NCBI GenBank assembly: GCA_905233825.1
Contig: CAJOFE010000006.1
Span: 1-64,000 of the forward strand
Length of the DNA stretch: 64,000 bases
Origin: an uncultured Prevotella sp.
GTDB taxonomy: Bacteria > Bacteroidota > Bacteroidia > Bacteroidales > Bacteroidaceae
Reading direction: 5' to 3'
Below the pieces are notes generated by a model that was not told the origin of the DNA, searched no databases, and saw only the letters and a program-made list of their open reading frames with translations. Below are positions 48,039-57,317 of this stretch, piece by piece (within the stretch, counting starts at the first letter, position 1; each line of letters opens with the position of its first letter). The translations under genes and the position numbers were made by a program.

Positions 48039-49370
48039 ATGAAGAGAATAGTTGTATTAGGAGCCGGCGAGAGTGGCGCAGGAGCTGCTGTGCTGGCGAA
48101 GAAAGAAGGTTTCGACGTGTTCGTGAGCGACATGTCGAAGATAACCTCACACTATCAGCAGATGCTCAATGAGCATGGCATTGCCTGGGAGGAAGGTCAG
48201 CACACGGAGAGCCTCATCTTGAATGCCGACGAGATTATTAAGAGTCCTGGCATCCCCGATACGGCACCCATGGTAAGCAAGGCCATTCAGGCAGGTATCC
48301 CCATCATCAGTGAGATAGAGTTTGCCGGCCGCTATACCACGTCGAAGATGATCTGTATCACGGGCTCTAATGGCAAGACCACCACGACAAGCCTCATCTA
48401 TCATATTTTCAAGACTGCCGGCTATGATGCCGGACTGGCAGGCAACATCGGCCATTCACTGGCGCTGCAGGTAGCCGAGGAACCTCATGACTACTATATC
48501 ATCGAGCTCTCGTCGTTCCAGTTGGATAATATGTACAATTTCCGTGCCAACATTGCCGTTCTGCTCAACATCACGCCCGATCATCTCGACCGTTACAACT
48601 TCGAGATGCAGAACTACGTCGATGCCAAGATGCGCATCACGCAGAACCAGACGTCCGACGATGCTTTCATCTATTGGAACGATGACCCCATCATCCGTCG
48701 TGAGTTGGAGAAGTATGATATTAAGGCCGTGCAATACCCCTTCTCCGAACTGAAAGAGAAAGGGTCTATCGGCTATATCGAGGCAGGCCAGTACGTCATT
48801 GAGCAGCCTGAACCTTTCAACATGGAGCAGGAGTCGCTGAGCCTCACAGGCCGTCACAACATATATAATTCGCTGGCTGCTGGCATCGCCAGTAACATTG
48901 CCGGCATCAAGAAAGATGTCATCCGTCAGTCGTTGAGCGACTTCCCTGGTGTGGAGCATCGTTTGGAGAAGGTGTGCATTGTGCGTGGCGTGCAGTATGT
49001 GAACGACTCGAAAGCCACCAATGTCGATGCCTGCTGGTATGCCCTCGACTCCATGAAGACCCGTGTGGTGCTCATCGTTGGTGGCAAGGATAAGGGTAAC
49101 GACTACGAGCCCATCAAGCCGCTCATCCGCGAGAAGTGCTCCGCCATCGTCTATTTAGGTGCCGACAACCAGAAGCTGCACGACAATTTCGATGCTCTGG
49201 GCCTTCCCGTTCGCGATACCCACTCCATGAAAGAGTGTGTGGCAGCCTGCTACGAGCTAGCGCAGCCTGGTGAAACGGTGTTGCTCTCTCCCTGCTGTGC
49301 CTCTTTCGACCTGTTTAAGAACATGGAAGACCGTGGCGAGCAGTTCAAGGAATTAGTAAGAAATCTCTAA
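48039..49370 (+). CDS. murD: UDP-MurNAc-L-Ala:D-Glu ligase MurD
   Basis: A 443-residue Mur ligase adding D-glutamate. N-terminal Rossmann-like domain RIVVLGAGESGAGAAVLAKKEG, ATP loop CITGSNGKTTTTSLIYHIF, LSSFQLDNMYNFRANIAVLLNITPDHLDRY, the C-terminal VNDSKATNVDACWYALDSM and LLSPCCASFDLFKNMEDRGEQF. Normal length. It lies between mraY and ftsW. Confidence 0.96.
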   Translation: MKRIVVLGAGESGAGAAVLAKKEGFDVFVSDMSKITSHYQQMLNEHGIAWEEGQHTESLILNADEIIKSPGIPDTAPMVSKAIQAGIPIISEIEFAGRYTTSKMICITGSNGKTTTTSLIYHIFKTAGYDAGLAGNIGHSLALQVAEEPHDYYIIELSSFQLDNMYNFRANIAVLLNITPDHLDRYNFEMQNYVDAKMRITQNQTSDDAFIYWNDDPIIRRELEKYDIKAVQYPFSELKEKGSIGYIEAGQYVIEQPEPFNMEQESLSLTGRHNIYNSLAAGIASNIAGIKKDVIRQSLSDFPGVEHRLEKVCIVRGVQYVNDSKATNVDACWYALDSMKTRVVLIVGGKDKGNDYEPIKPLIREKCSAIVYLGADNQKLHDNFDALGLPVRDTHSMKECVAACYELAQPGETVLLSPCCASFDLFKNMEDRGEQFKELVRNL

Positions 49371-49408
49371 CATCAAAAATCTATAGTCTAAAGTCAAAAC
49401 CCTCCAGT
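49371..49408. repeat. Period-7 tract between murD and ftsW
   Basis: Units CTATAGT, CTAAAGT, CAAAACC, CTCCAGT, CA follow in 7-nt register right before the ftsW start codon. Confidence 0.65.
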
Positions 49409-49410
49409 CA

Positions 49411-50688
49411 ATGAACAAGAAGTTAGGCAATCTTTTCAAAGGCGACAAAGGCATCTGGACAGTGTTCTTCTTCCTCTGCCTGATTAGCATCATCGAGGTC
49501 TTCTCGGCTTCGAGCACGCTTTCGTATAAGAGCCAGAACTTCATGGCGCCTATCATCTATCATGCAGGCACATTGTTCTTCGGAGTGGTCATCACCATCG
49601 TTATCCTCAACATACAATGCCGCTATTTCAAGCTGATGACGCCGGTGTTGCTCTTCCTGTCGTTTGCCACACTGTTGTGGGTGCTGGCTTTCGGCGAGAG
49701 TATCAACGGTGCCAACCGTGTGATACAGCTTCCAGGCTTCACCTTCCAGCCTTCCGAGCTGGCCAAGGGCACGATGGTGCTGGCTGTGGCACAGATACTG
49801 AGTGCCATGCAGCGTGAGGATGGCAGTGGTGCCGACCCGAAAGCCATGAAATATATCCTGTGGCTGGTGATGCCGGCAGTGATGCTCATTGGCATTGAGA
49901 ACCTCTCTACGGCGGTGCTTCTCTTTGGTGTCATCTTTATCATGATGTTCATCGGGCGCGTGCCGATGGCTCAGATGGGCAAGCTCACGGGCTGCATCGT
50001 GCTCATCGTGGGCATCTTCCTGACGCTGGTGCTCACCTTGGGTAGCATGGACGATCAGGACGACAATCAGCAGGCTGTGACCACCGAGGCTGCTGCCAAT
50101 GCTCAAGCCGATAAGGACGAGGGCATGGTGGCCAAGGTGTTCCACCGCTTTGGCACGTGGCGCAACCGACTGTTGAACCACAGCTCCCGGCCTGAAGATC
50201 CAAAGGAATACAGCGTGAGAGACAATTTCCAGGTGGCCCATTCCCATTTCGCCATTGCCACATCGGGCATCATCGGCAAGGGACCTGGCAATAGCGAGGA
50301 GCGTGAATATCTGCCACAGGCCTTCTCCGACTTCATCTTCTCCATCATCATCGAGGAGATGGGACTCATCGGAGCCATCGCCGTGGTGTTCCTATATATC
50401 ATCCTGCTCTTCAGGGCAGCGCGCATAGCGGGACGTTGCGAAAACAACTTCCCTGCCTTCCTGGTCATGGGATTGGCGGTGCTGCTGGTGGCGCAGGCAG
50501 CCATCAACATGATGGTGGCTGTGGGCATAGGCCCTGTCACGGGTCAGCCGCTGCCGTTAGTGTCGAAAGGAGGCACCTCGACCCTCGTCAGTTGTGCCTA
50601 TATAGGTGCCATCCTCAGTGTCAGCCGTTCGGCCAAGCTGCGCGACGCATCTGTCAAAACTTCTAAACGTACAGAAGAAAATGAATAA
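49411..50688 (+). CDS. ftsW: Septal peptidoglycan glycosyltransferase FtsW (SEDS)
   Basis: A 425-residue SEDS-family membrane protein that polymerises lipid II at the septum with FtsI. Motifs include GESINGANRVIQLPGFTFQPSELAKGTMV, LLFGVIFIMMFIGR, a large extracytoplasmic loop (about residues 210-280), SHFAIATSGIIGKGPGNSEEREYLPQAFSDFIFSIIIEEMGLIGA and PLPLVSKGGTSTLVS. The loop is longer and more charged than in E. coli. The 3' end overlaps murG by 8 bp. Confidence 0.95.
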   Translation: MNKKLGNLFKGDKGIWTVFFFLCLISIIEVFSASSTLSYKSQNFMAPIIYHAGTLFFGVVITIVILNIQCRYFKLMTPVLLFLSFATLLWVLAFGESINGANRVIQLPGFTFQPSELAKGTMVLAVAQILSAMQREDGSGADPKAMKYILWLVMPAVMLIGIENLSTAVLLFGVIFIMMFIGRVPMAQMGKLTGCIVLIVGIFLTLVLTLGSMDDQDDNQQAVTTEAAANAQADKDEGMVAKVFHRFGTWRNRLLNHSSRPEDPKEYSVRDNFQVAHSHFAIATSGIIGKGPGNSEEREYLPQAFSDFIFSIIIEEMGLIGAIAVVFLYIILLFRAARIAGRCENNFPAFLVMGLAVLLVAQAAINMMVAVGIGPVTGQPLPLVSKGGTSTLVSCAYIGAILSVSRSAKLRDASVKTSKRTEENE

Positions 50689-51784
50689 GGAATTGAGAGT
50701 CATCATCAGCGGAGGCGGCACAGGTGGACATATCTTTCCTGCTGTGTCGATAGCCAATGCCATCCGCGAGCTTCAGCCCGACGCAAAGATACTCTTCGTC
50801 GGAGCTTTGGGACGCATGGAGATGCAGCGTGTGCCACAGGCAGGCTACGAGATCAAGGGACTACCCATCATGGGCTTCGACCGTAAGAACCTGCTGAAGA
50901 ACGTGAAGGTGCTCTATCATGTATGGGAGAGCCAGCGCATGGCCAAGCAGATCATCCGTGAGTTCCAACCACAGGTGGCCGTGGGCGTGGGTGGCTATGC
51001 CAGTGGTCCTACGTTGAACAAGGCCGCTGCAATGGGCATCCCCTGTCTCATCCAGGAGCAGAACAGCTATGCCGGCGTGACCAACAAGCTGTTGGCCAAG
51101 AAGGCACAGAAGATATGTGTGGCTTATGAGGGCATGGAGCGTTTCTTCCCTCAGGAGAAGATCATTCTCACGGGCAATCCTGTGCGCCAGGCATTGCTCG
51201 ATGCCAAGATGACTCGCGAGGAAGCATTGAAGACCTTCGGCTTTGATGCTACGAAGAAGACCATCCTCGTGACGGGCGGCAGCTTAGGAGCACGCACGTT
51301 GAACGAGAGCATGAAGCAGCATCTCGATCAGCTCCGCGAGAGCGGTGTGCAGTTCATTTGGCAGACGGGACGCTACTATTATAACGATATCGACCAGCTG
51401 ATGAAAGACCAAGCTTTCGGCAACCTGCACTATACCGATTTCGTCGATATGGTGGCTGCCTACCGTGCTGCCGACCTCGTCATCAGCCGTGCTGGTGCCA
51501 GCAGCATCAGTGAGATATGCCTGTTGGGCAAGCCCGTCATCTTGGTGCCCAGTCCCAATGTGGCAGAGGATCATCAGACGAAGAATGCGATGGCACTGGT
51601 CAATCGTCAGGCAGCGCTGATGGTGAAGGATGCTGAGGCCTCCGAGAAGCTCGTACAGCTGGCCCTCGACACCGTGCGCGACGAAGCACTGCTGAAGAGC
51701 CTTAGCGAGAACGTGCTGAAGATGGCACTGCCCGACTCGGCAGCCATCATAGCCAAGGAAGTAATCAAATTAGCAACACGATAA
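50681..51784 (+). CDS. murG: Lipid II synthase MurG
   Basis: A 367-residue GT28 enzyme that adds GlcNAc to lipid I. The start at 50681 (MNKELRVIISGGGTGGHIFPAVSIANAI) is set by the glycine-rich loop and by overlap with the ftsW stop; an earlier in-frame ATG inside ftsW (50606) is unlikely. Other motifs: VAVGVGGYASGPTLNKAAAMGIPCLIQEQNSYAGVTNKLLA, VTGGSLGARTLN, SRAGASSISEICLLGKPVILVPSP. It acts at the cytoplasmic face of the inner membrane. murC follows after 1 bp. Confidence 0.96.
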   Translation: MNKELRVIISGGGTGGHIFPAVSIANAIRELQPDAKILFVGALGRMEMQRVPQAGYEIKGLPIMGFDRKNLLKNVKVLYHVWESQRMAKQIIREFQPQVAVGVGGYASGPTLNKAAAMGIPCLIQEQNSYAGVTNKLLAKKAQKICVAYEGMERFFPQEKIILTGNPVRQALLDAKMTREEALKTFGFDATKKTILVTGGSLGARTLNESMKQHLDQLRESGVQFIWQTGRYYYNDIDQLMKDQAFGNLHYTDFVDMVAAYRAADLVISRAGASSISEICLLGKPVILVPSPNVAEDHQTKNAMALVNRQAALMVKDAEASEKLVQLALDTVRDEALLKSLSENVLKMALPDSAAIIAKEVIKLATR

Positions 51785-51785
51785 C

Positions 51786-53159
51786 ATGGACATGAAAGAT
51801 ATAAAAGCCATCTACTTCATCGGTGCCGGAGGCATCGGTATGAGTGCCATTGCACGCTACTTCATCAGTCGCGGACTGGTGGTGGCAGGGTACGACAAGA
51901 CTCCTACCGAGCTCACGCGCCGTCTGGAAAAGGAAGGCGCCCTGCTGCACTACGAAGAGAACATCGACGAGATTCCCCATACGTGCAAGAATGCCGGTCA
52001 CACGCTGGTGGTCTATACGCCTGCCATTCCTGAAACCCACAAGGAACTGCAGTATTTCCGTCAGAACGGCTTCGAGGTGCAGAAGCGTGCACAGGTGCTG
52101 GGAACGCTGACTCGCGAGATGCGGGGCCTCTGCGTAGCAGGCACCCACGGTAAGACCACTACCAGCTCCATGTGTGCCCACATCATGCACCAGAGCCATC
52201 TCGACTGCAACGCCTTCCTGGGTGGTATCACGAAGAACTACGGCACAAACTATATTGTCAGCAAGTCGGACTATGTGGTCATCGAGGCCGACGAATACGA
52301 CCGCTCGTTCCACTGGCTGCGACCCTACATCAGCGTCATCACCAGCACCGATGCCGACCATCTCGACATCTACGGCACGAAAGAGGCCTACCTGGAGAGC
52401 TTCCGCCACTACAGCGAGCTCATCCAGCCCTCTGGCGCCCTCATCATCCATCGTGGACTGGAAATGAAGGAGAACCTGCAGCCTGGCGTGCGACGCTATG
52501 ACTACAGCCGCGACGAGGGCGACTTCCATGCTGAGAACATCCGCATTGAGAACGGAGAGATCACCTTCGACTTCATCTCGCCCATCGAGTGCGTGAAGAA
52601 CATCGAGCTGGGCCAGCCCATCCCCATCAACATCGAGAACGGCATTGCCGCGATGGCTATGGCACAGCTGGCAGGCTGCACGGCCGAGGAGTTGCGCGTG
52701 GGCATGATGTCGTTCAGCGGCGTGGATCGTCGCTTCGACTTCAAGATCAAGACCCCCAACCTTGTGTTCCTCAGCGACTATGCCCACCATCCGCAGGAGA
52801 TCAACCAGAGTGCGCGCAGCATTCGTGAGCTCTATCGCGACCGTCATATCACGGCCATCTTCCAGCCCCATCTCTACACGCGCACTCGCGACTTCTACAA
52901 GGAGTTTGCACAGGCGCTAAGCCAGCTCGACGAGGTCATCCTCACCGAGATATACCCTGCCCGTGAAGAGCCCATCGAGGGTGTCACCTCGCAGCTCATC
53001 TACGACAATCTGGCTCCTGGCGTGGAGAAACAGCTCATCACCAAGGCCGACGTCATTCCTTTAGTGAAAAGCCGCACGTTCGACGTGCTCATCATACTGG
53101 GTGCCGGCGACCTCGACGCTGAGGTGCCCCAGATAGCCAATATCCTCAAACGCAAGTAA
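51786..53159 (+). CDS. murC: UDP-MurNAc-L-alanine ligase MurC
   Basis: A 457-residue Mur ligase adding the first amino acid. N-terminal YFIGAGGIGMSAIARYFISRG, ATP loop VAGTHGKTTTSSMCAHIM, VIEADEYDRSFHWLRPYISVITSTDADHLDIY, and C-terminal VFLSDYAHHPQEINQSARSI and FQPHLYTRTRDFYKEF. Length and motifs are typical. Two ATGs are possible (51786 and 51792). Confidence 0.96.
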   Translation: MDMKDIKAIYFIGAGGIGMSAIARYFISRGLVVAGYDKTPTELTRRLEKEGALLHYEENIDEIPHTCKNAGHTLVVYTPAIPETHKELQYFRQNGFEVQKRAQVLGTLTREMRGLCVAGTHGKTTTSSMCAHIMHQSHLDCNAFLGGITKNYGTNYIVSKSDYVVIEADEYDRSFHWLRPYISVITSTDADHLDIYGTKEAYLESFRHYSELIQPSGALIIHRGLEMKENLQPGVRRYDYSRDEGDFHAENIRIENGEITFDFISPIECVKNIELGQPIPINIENGIAAMAMAQLAGCTAEELRVGMMSFSGVDRRFDFKIKTPNLVFLSDYAHHPQEINQSARSIRELYRDRHITAIFQPHLYTRTRDFYKEFAQALSQLDEVILTEIYPAREEPIEGVTSQLIYDNLAPGVEKQLITKADVIPLVKSRTFDVLIILGAGDLDAEVPQIANILKRK

Positions 53160-53174
53160 AAATAGTACATCCAC

Positions 53175-53915
53175 ATGGTGAACTGGAAAAAGATACTCGT
53201 CATTACCTTCAACGTCATCATCGGCATCTACCTGGTGCTGGCCATCACGGCTTTCAACAAGTCGGCCGACAAGGAGACTGTATGCAAAGACGTGAGGATA
53301 ACCATTGAGCGTGGTGTCATCGAGGGGTCGCTTTCTCCAACCGATGTGCGAAACATGCTGAATGGCGAGAAGGTGAATCCCGTCGGTCGCACGCTCGCCG
53401 CCATCAACCTCAGGGCGATGGAAGAGCGGCTGAACGCACAGGAGCTCATCGAGAATGCCGAGTGCTACAAGACGCAGGACGGCTGTGTCAATATCACCGT
53501 CACCGAGCGCGTGCCGGTGGTGCGCGTGATGGCAGCCAATGGCGACGACTACTATGTGGACAAGGACGGACGGGTGATGAAGAACACGGGCTATGCCTGC
53601 AACCTCATGGTGGCTACGGGCAGCATCGACCGCGCCTATGCCAGCCGTGTGCTCGCTCCTGTGGGACGCCTCATCCTTGCCGACGATTTCTGGCGCAGTC
53701 AGATAGAGCAAGTGAACGTTCTGCCCGACAGCACCATCGAGATGGTGCCGCGTGTGGGCGAGCATATCATCTATATAGGCCGTCCTGTGGGCCTCACGAA
53801 GAAACTGGAACGCCTGCGCAAGTTCTACCAGTACGGGCTCAGTCAGGCCGGCTGGAACAAGTACAAGCGCATCAGCGTCGAGTTCAACAACCAGATCGTA
53901 TGTAAGAAGAGGTAG
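53175..53915 (+). CDS. ftsQ: FtsQ-like division protein
   Basis: A 246-residue bitopic membrane protein with an N-terminal anchor (ILVITFNVIIGIYLVLAITAF) and an extracytoplasmic region with FtsQ-like elements: VRNMLNGEKVNPVGRTLAAINLRAMEERLNAQELIENAECYKTQDGCVNITVTERVPVVRV, then DGRVM. FtsQ links early and late division proteins with FtsB and FtsL. Position between murC and ftsA is canonical. Sequence similarity is low, as usual for Bacteroidota. Confidence 0.9.
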   Translation: MVNWKKILVITFNVIIGIYLVLAITAFNKSADKETVCKDVRITIERGVIEGSLSPTDVRNMLNGEKVNPVGRTLAAINLRAMEERLNAQELIENAECYKTQDGCVNITVTERVPVVRVMAANGDDYYVDKDGRVMKNTGYACNLMVATGSIDRAYASRVLAPVGRLILADDFWRSQIEQVNVLPDSTIEMVPRVGEHIIYIGRPVGLTKKLERLRKFYQYGLSQAGWNKYKRISVEFNNQIVCKKR

Positions 53916-53990
53916 GAATGATGAATTAAGAATGAAGATGTATAAAGCGATACATCAAACTTCAAAATTTAAAATTTAAAATTCAAATAT
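53916..53990. repeat. Hairpin plus period-7 element between ftsQ and ftsA
   Basis: GATGTATAAAGCGATACATC forms a hairpin (about 53937-53956). It is followed by TCAAAAT, TTAAAAT, TTAAAAT, TCAAATA in 7-nt register. The right end is 2 bp before the ftsA start codon. Confidence 0.8.
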
Positions 53991-53992
53991 AT

Positions 53993-55447
53993 ATGGTGTC
54001 AGAACAGAAAGATTTCATTGTGGCAATTGAATTCGGTTCATCGAAGATAACCGGTATTGCCGGACAGAAGAAGCCCGATGGCAGCATTTCGGTGCTGGCC
54101 ATGGTCAAGGAAGACTCGTCCTCCTTCATCCACAAGGGGTATGTTTTTAACATCGACAAGACAGCCCAGTGCCTGCAGAGCATCATCAAGAAGCTTGAGG
54201 CACAGCTGAAGACGCGCATCGTGCAGGTCTTCGTAGGCGTGGGCGGACAGTCGCTGCGCTCGGTGCGCAACACCATCGGGCGCGACTTGCCGGCTGATAG
54301 CATCATCACCCAGGAGATGGTGGTAGAGCTGATGGATGCTAACTGGAACCTCGACTATCCCGAACAGAAGATTCTCGACGTGGCAGAGCAGGAGTACAAG
54401 ATCGACTCCCACCTGCAGATGGACCCCGTGGGCATCCGTGCCACACGTCTGGAGGGCAACTTCCTCAACATCCTTATCCGCAAGACCTTCTTCCTCAACC
54501 TGAACCGCTGCTTCGAGCAGGCAGGCATCAAGGTGGCCGAGATGTACCTGGCACCACTGGCACTCGCCAACGCCGTGCTCACCGAGGCAGAGAAGCGCTC
54601 GGGATGCGCACTCGTCGATATTGGTGCCGACACCACCACCGTCAGCGTCTTCTGGAAGAACGTGCTGCGCCACCTCGCCGTCATCCCCCTCGGCTCGAAC
54701 AACATCACCAAGGACATCGCCTCGCTGCAGATGGAAGAGAGCGATGCCGAGCAGATGAAGCTGAAATATGCTTCCGCCTATACCGAGAACAGCGAGATTG
54801 ACCCCGCCCTGAAATACTCCATCGACATCGACCGCCAGGTGGAGAGCCAGAAGTTCATCGAGATTGTCGAGGGCCGCATGATGGAGATCATCGAAAATGT
54901 GCGCTATCAGCTTCCCGATGAGTACTACGACAAGCTGCTGGGTGGCATCATCCTCACCGGTGGCGGCTCGAACATGAAGAACATCGAGCGCGCCATCACC
55001 AACTCCACCCGCATCGACAAGGTGCGCGTGGCAAAGTTCGTCACCATGACCATCAACACCAGCAACGAGCAGCTGAAGAACCACAACGGCATGTACAACA
55101 CCCTGCTCGGACTGCTGGCAAAGGGCGACATCAACTGCGCCGGCAACGGCATCGACCAGCAGGGCAACCTCTTCGGCGACAACAAGCAGGACAATGCCCC
55201 CGTCATTCCCGACCGCAAGCCTCGTCAGGCCTACGAGAAGGAGACAGGCACCATCCGCACCGCTGAGGAAGAGGAGAAGGCAGCCGAGATTGCCCGTCAG
55301 CAGAAGGCAGAGCAGGAGCGCATAGAGCGTGAGAAGCGCGAGGCCGAGGAAGCCGAAGCCCGTCGCCTGAAGAAGGAGAACAGCCGCTGGAACAAATTCA
55401 AGCGTGCTTTCGGCAAATTGGCTGACGACATCACTAAGGAGGAGTGA
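53993..55447 (+). CDS. ftsA: Cell division protein FtsA
   Basis: A 484-residue actin-like ATPase that anchors FtsZ to the membrane. Motifs: FIVAIEFGSSKITGIAG (phosphate 1), VGVGGQSLRSVRNTIGRDLP, ALVDIGADTTTVSVF (phosphate 2), GGIILTGGGSNMKNIERAI (adenosine). It has a long charged linker (about residues 420-465, rich in E/K/R) and a C-terminal amphipathic helix RWNKFKRAFGKLADDI that binds the membrane. The linker is longer than in E. coli. ftsZ lies 85 bp downstream across a repeat tract. Confidence 0.95.
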   Translation: MVSEQKDFIVAIEFGSSKITGIAGQKKPDGSISVLAMVKEDSSSFIHKGYVFNIDKTAQCLQSIIKKLEAQLKTRIVQVFVGVGGQSLRSVRNTIGRDLPADSIITQEMVVELMDANWNLDYPEQKILDVAEQEYKIDSHLQMDPVGIRATRLEGNFLNILIRKTFFLNLNRCFEQAGIKVAEMYLAPLALANAVLTEAEKRSGCALVDIGADTTTVSVFWKNVLRHLAVIPLGSNNITKDIASLQMEESDAEQMKLKYASAYTENSEIDPALKYSIDIDRQVESQKFIEIVEGRMMEIIENVRYQLPDEYYDKLLGGIILTGGGSNMKNIERAITNSTRIDKVRVAKFVTMTINTSNEQLKNHNGMYNTLLGLLAKGDINCAGNGIDQQGNLFGDNKQDNAPVIPDRKPRQAYEKETGTIRTAEEEEKAAEIARQQKAEQERIEREKREAEEAEARRLKKENSRWNKFKRAFGKLADDITKEE

Positions 55448-55530
55448 GGAGAAAAGGAGTAAGTAATAAGTAGAAAAGTAGTAAGGAGTAAGTAGAAAGT
55501 AGAAAGTAGTAAGTAGAAAAGGAGTAAATA
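55448..55530. repeat. Period-7 tract between ftsA and ftsZ
   Basis: GTAAGTA, GAAAAGTA, GTAAGGA, GTAAGTA, GAAAGTA, GAAAGTA, GTAAGTA and GAAAAGGAGTAA run with a mostly exact 7-nt period over 80 bp. The AAAGGAG near its right end (about 55517-55523) may act as the ftsZ ribosome binding site. Confidence 0.85.
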
Positions 55531-55532
55531 TT

Positions 55533-56858
55533 ATGAATACCATCGATATACTCGATTTCGGCGTACCCGAAGAGCGTCATAGCATCATCAAGGTCATCGG
55601 CGTAGGTGGCGGTGGTGGAAACGCTGTGAACCACATGTATAAGGAAGGCATACACGATGTGACCTTCGTAGTCTGTAACACCGACAATCAGGCACTCAAC
55701 GACTCGCCCGTGCCCGTCAAGCTGCAGCTCGGCAGCGAGGGACTGGGAGCCGGCAACCGTCCTGAGAAAGCCAAGGCAGCCGCCGAAGAGAGCCTGCAGG
55801 ACATACGCAACATGCTCGACGACGGCACCCGCATGGCGTTCATCACCGCTGGCATGGGCGGAGGCACTGGCACCGGTGCAGCACCCGTCATCGCCAAGGT
55901 GTCGAAGGAGATGGGCATCCTCACCGTAGGCATCGTCACCATCCCCTTCCGCTTCGAGGGCAACCGCAAGATCGACCAGGCGCTCGACGGCGTAGAAGAG
56001 ATGGGCAAGCATGTCGATGCACTCCTCGTCATCAACAACGAGCGGCTGCGCGAGATTTATCCCGACCTCTCCTTCCTCGATGCCTTCGGCAAGGCCGACG
56101 ACACGCTCAGCGTCGCCGCAAAGAGCATCGCCGAGATCATCACCCTCCACGGCACCATGAACCTCGACTTCAACGATGTGAAGACCGTGCTCCAGGACGG
56201 TGGCGTCGCCATCATGTCCACAGGCTACGGCGAGGGTGAAGACCGTGTGAAGAAAGCCATCGAGGACGCCCTCAACTCGCCCCTGCTCAACGACAACGAC
56301 ATCTTCAACTCGAAGAAGATACTCCTCAACCTCTCCTTCTCGCACGAGAAAGAGTCGAAGGACAACTTCATGATGGAAGAGATGAACTACGTCCACGAGT
56401 TCATGGATAAGTTCGGCTCCGACTTCGTCTTCAAGTGGGGCGTCGCCGTCGATCCCGAGCTCGGCAAGCGCGTAAAAGTCACCATCCTCGCCACAGGCTT
56501 CGGCATGCAGAATGTCGATGGCATGGAAGAGCGTATGCTCAAGCAGCAGAGCCGCGAGGAGGCCACCCGTCTGGCAGAGGAACAGGAGCGTGCCGCCAAG
56601 CGCGAGGAGCGTCGCAGCCACTACTACAACGGTGCCGACAAGAACCATCGCTACAAGCGTCGTCCCAATATCTATATCTTCAACTCCGAAGACCTCGACA
56701 ACGACGATGTCATCAGCGCCGTCGAATCGACGCCCACCTATAAGCGCACCAAGGAGATACTCGCCAGCATAGGCAGCCACGAGCCTGAGCCCAGCGAGCC
56801 CCAGCAGCGCAACGACTCCCCGTCAGATGCCGTACAGGGTGTCATCAGTTTCGTATAG
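55533..56858 (+). CDS. ftsZ: Cell division protein FtsZ
   Basis: A 441-residue tubulin-like GTPase that forms the division ring. Motifs: IKVIGVGGGGGNAVNHM, GLGAGNRPEKAKAAAEES, the tubulin signature GGGTGTGAAPVIAK (about residues 109-122), and NNERLREIYPDLSFLDAFGKADD. The C-terminal linker is basic (EQERAAKREERRSHYYNG, YKRRPNIYIF) and the end EPEPSEPQQRNDSPSDAVQGVISFV carries the peptide that binds FtsA and other partners. It is the last gene of the dcw cluster here. Confidence 0.97.
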   Translation: MNTIDILDFGVPEERHSIIKVIGVGGGGGNAVNHMYKEGIHDVTFVVCNTDNQALNDSPVPVKLQLGSEGLGAGNRPEKAKAAAEESLQDIRNMLDDGTRMAFITAGMGGGTGTGAAPVIAKVSKEMGILTVGIVTIPFRFEGNRKIDQALDGVEEMGKHVDALLVINNERLREIYPDLSFLDAFGKADDTLSVAAKSIAEIITLHGTMNLDFNDVKTVLQDGGVAIMSTGYGEGEDRVKKAIEDALNSPLLNDNDIFNSKKILLNLSFSHEKESKDNFMMEEMNYVHEFMDKFGSDFVFKWGVAVDPELGKRVKVTILATGFGMQNVDGMEERMLKQQSREEATRLAEEQERAAKREERRSHYYNGADKNHRYKRRPNIYIFNSEDLDNDDVISAVESTPTYKRTKEILASIGSHEPEPSEPQQRNDSPSDAVQGVISFV

Positions 56859-56896
56859 CCAATCAATACCATATCTGGAAAAATGTTGAAGTAAAG

Positions 56897-56932
56897 TGCC
56901 GGGCTCTGCCGCTTTATATAGCGGCAGCCGGC
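56897..56932. repeat. GCCGG...CTGCCGCT hairpin after ftsZ
   Basis: GCCGG (898-902) pairs with CCGGC (928-932), and inside it TGCCGCT pairs with AGCGGCA around TTATAT. A CTCTGCCGCTTT word is shared with the repeat at 1275-1290. Confidence 0.55.
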
Positions 56933-56963
56933 CAAGTTGAATTGCAAATGATCGCAGTTGGCT

Positions 56964-57001
56964 GAAGGAAGGGGATTAATCCTCTTCCTTCTTGCATTTT
57001 T
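56964..57001 (+). terminator. Terminator of the dcw operon
   Basis: GAAGGAAG-G-GGATTAATCC-TCTTCCTTC forms a long hairpin (56964-56992) and is soon followed by TTGCATTTTTG, a T-rich stretch. It lies about 105 bp after ftsZ and before the RND operon promoter. Confidence 0.7.
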
Positions 57002-57029
57002 GACGAGCACTAAAACGAAAGGAGGGCGC

Positions 57030-57200
57030 ATCAAAATCCATTTAGCACGCTCCTAAATGAATTTAGCGCAGCGCTCGGCGCTAAATTCTCTTGAGAGTTT
57101 TCCACCGAGAAAGCACCTCCTGAGTGTGAAAACGCATCCTGTCTGCCCGGGAAGCACATCCTGTGATGAGGAAAACGGCGCATGTCACCCTCGGCGCAGC
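57030..57200. repeat. Non-coding repeats between ftsZ and the RND operon
   Basis: No gene. ATTTAGCGC and GCGCTAAAT arms enclose AGCGCTCG (57060-57086); a nearby ATTTAGCACGCTCCTAAAT is similar. Then GCACCTCCTGAGTGTGAAAACGCATCCTG and GCACATCCTGTGATGAGGAAAACGGCGCATG-like copies repeat as a roughly 45-bp direct pair (each shown here only by key words: GCAC-TCCTG, GAAAACG, GCAT). Confidence 0.6.
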
Positions 57201-57263
57201 TCATTGATTGCTAATAAAGTGTAAAAATACGGGATAAGTAGTGTTCTTTTTTGTTCTTTTTTG

Positions 57264-57271
57264 TATCTTTG
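57264..57271 (+). promoter_or_regulatory. -7 box of the RND efflux operon
   Basis: TATCTTTG, 46 bp before the adaptor start codon. Upstream are two direct TGTTCTTTTT repeats (about 57242-57262), which may replace or hide the -33 element. Confidence 0.65.
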
Positions 57272-57317
57272 CACCCTAAAAAAGATGAGAGAATCTAATT
57301 TTAAGCTTAAAATCGAT

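Noticed and set aside
54038..55543. A 501-codon frame opposite ftsA (and similar ones opposite ftsZ, murC and zntA)
   Set aside because: Leu/Val/His-rich shadows of well-conserved genes, with no start signals or domain motifs of their own.
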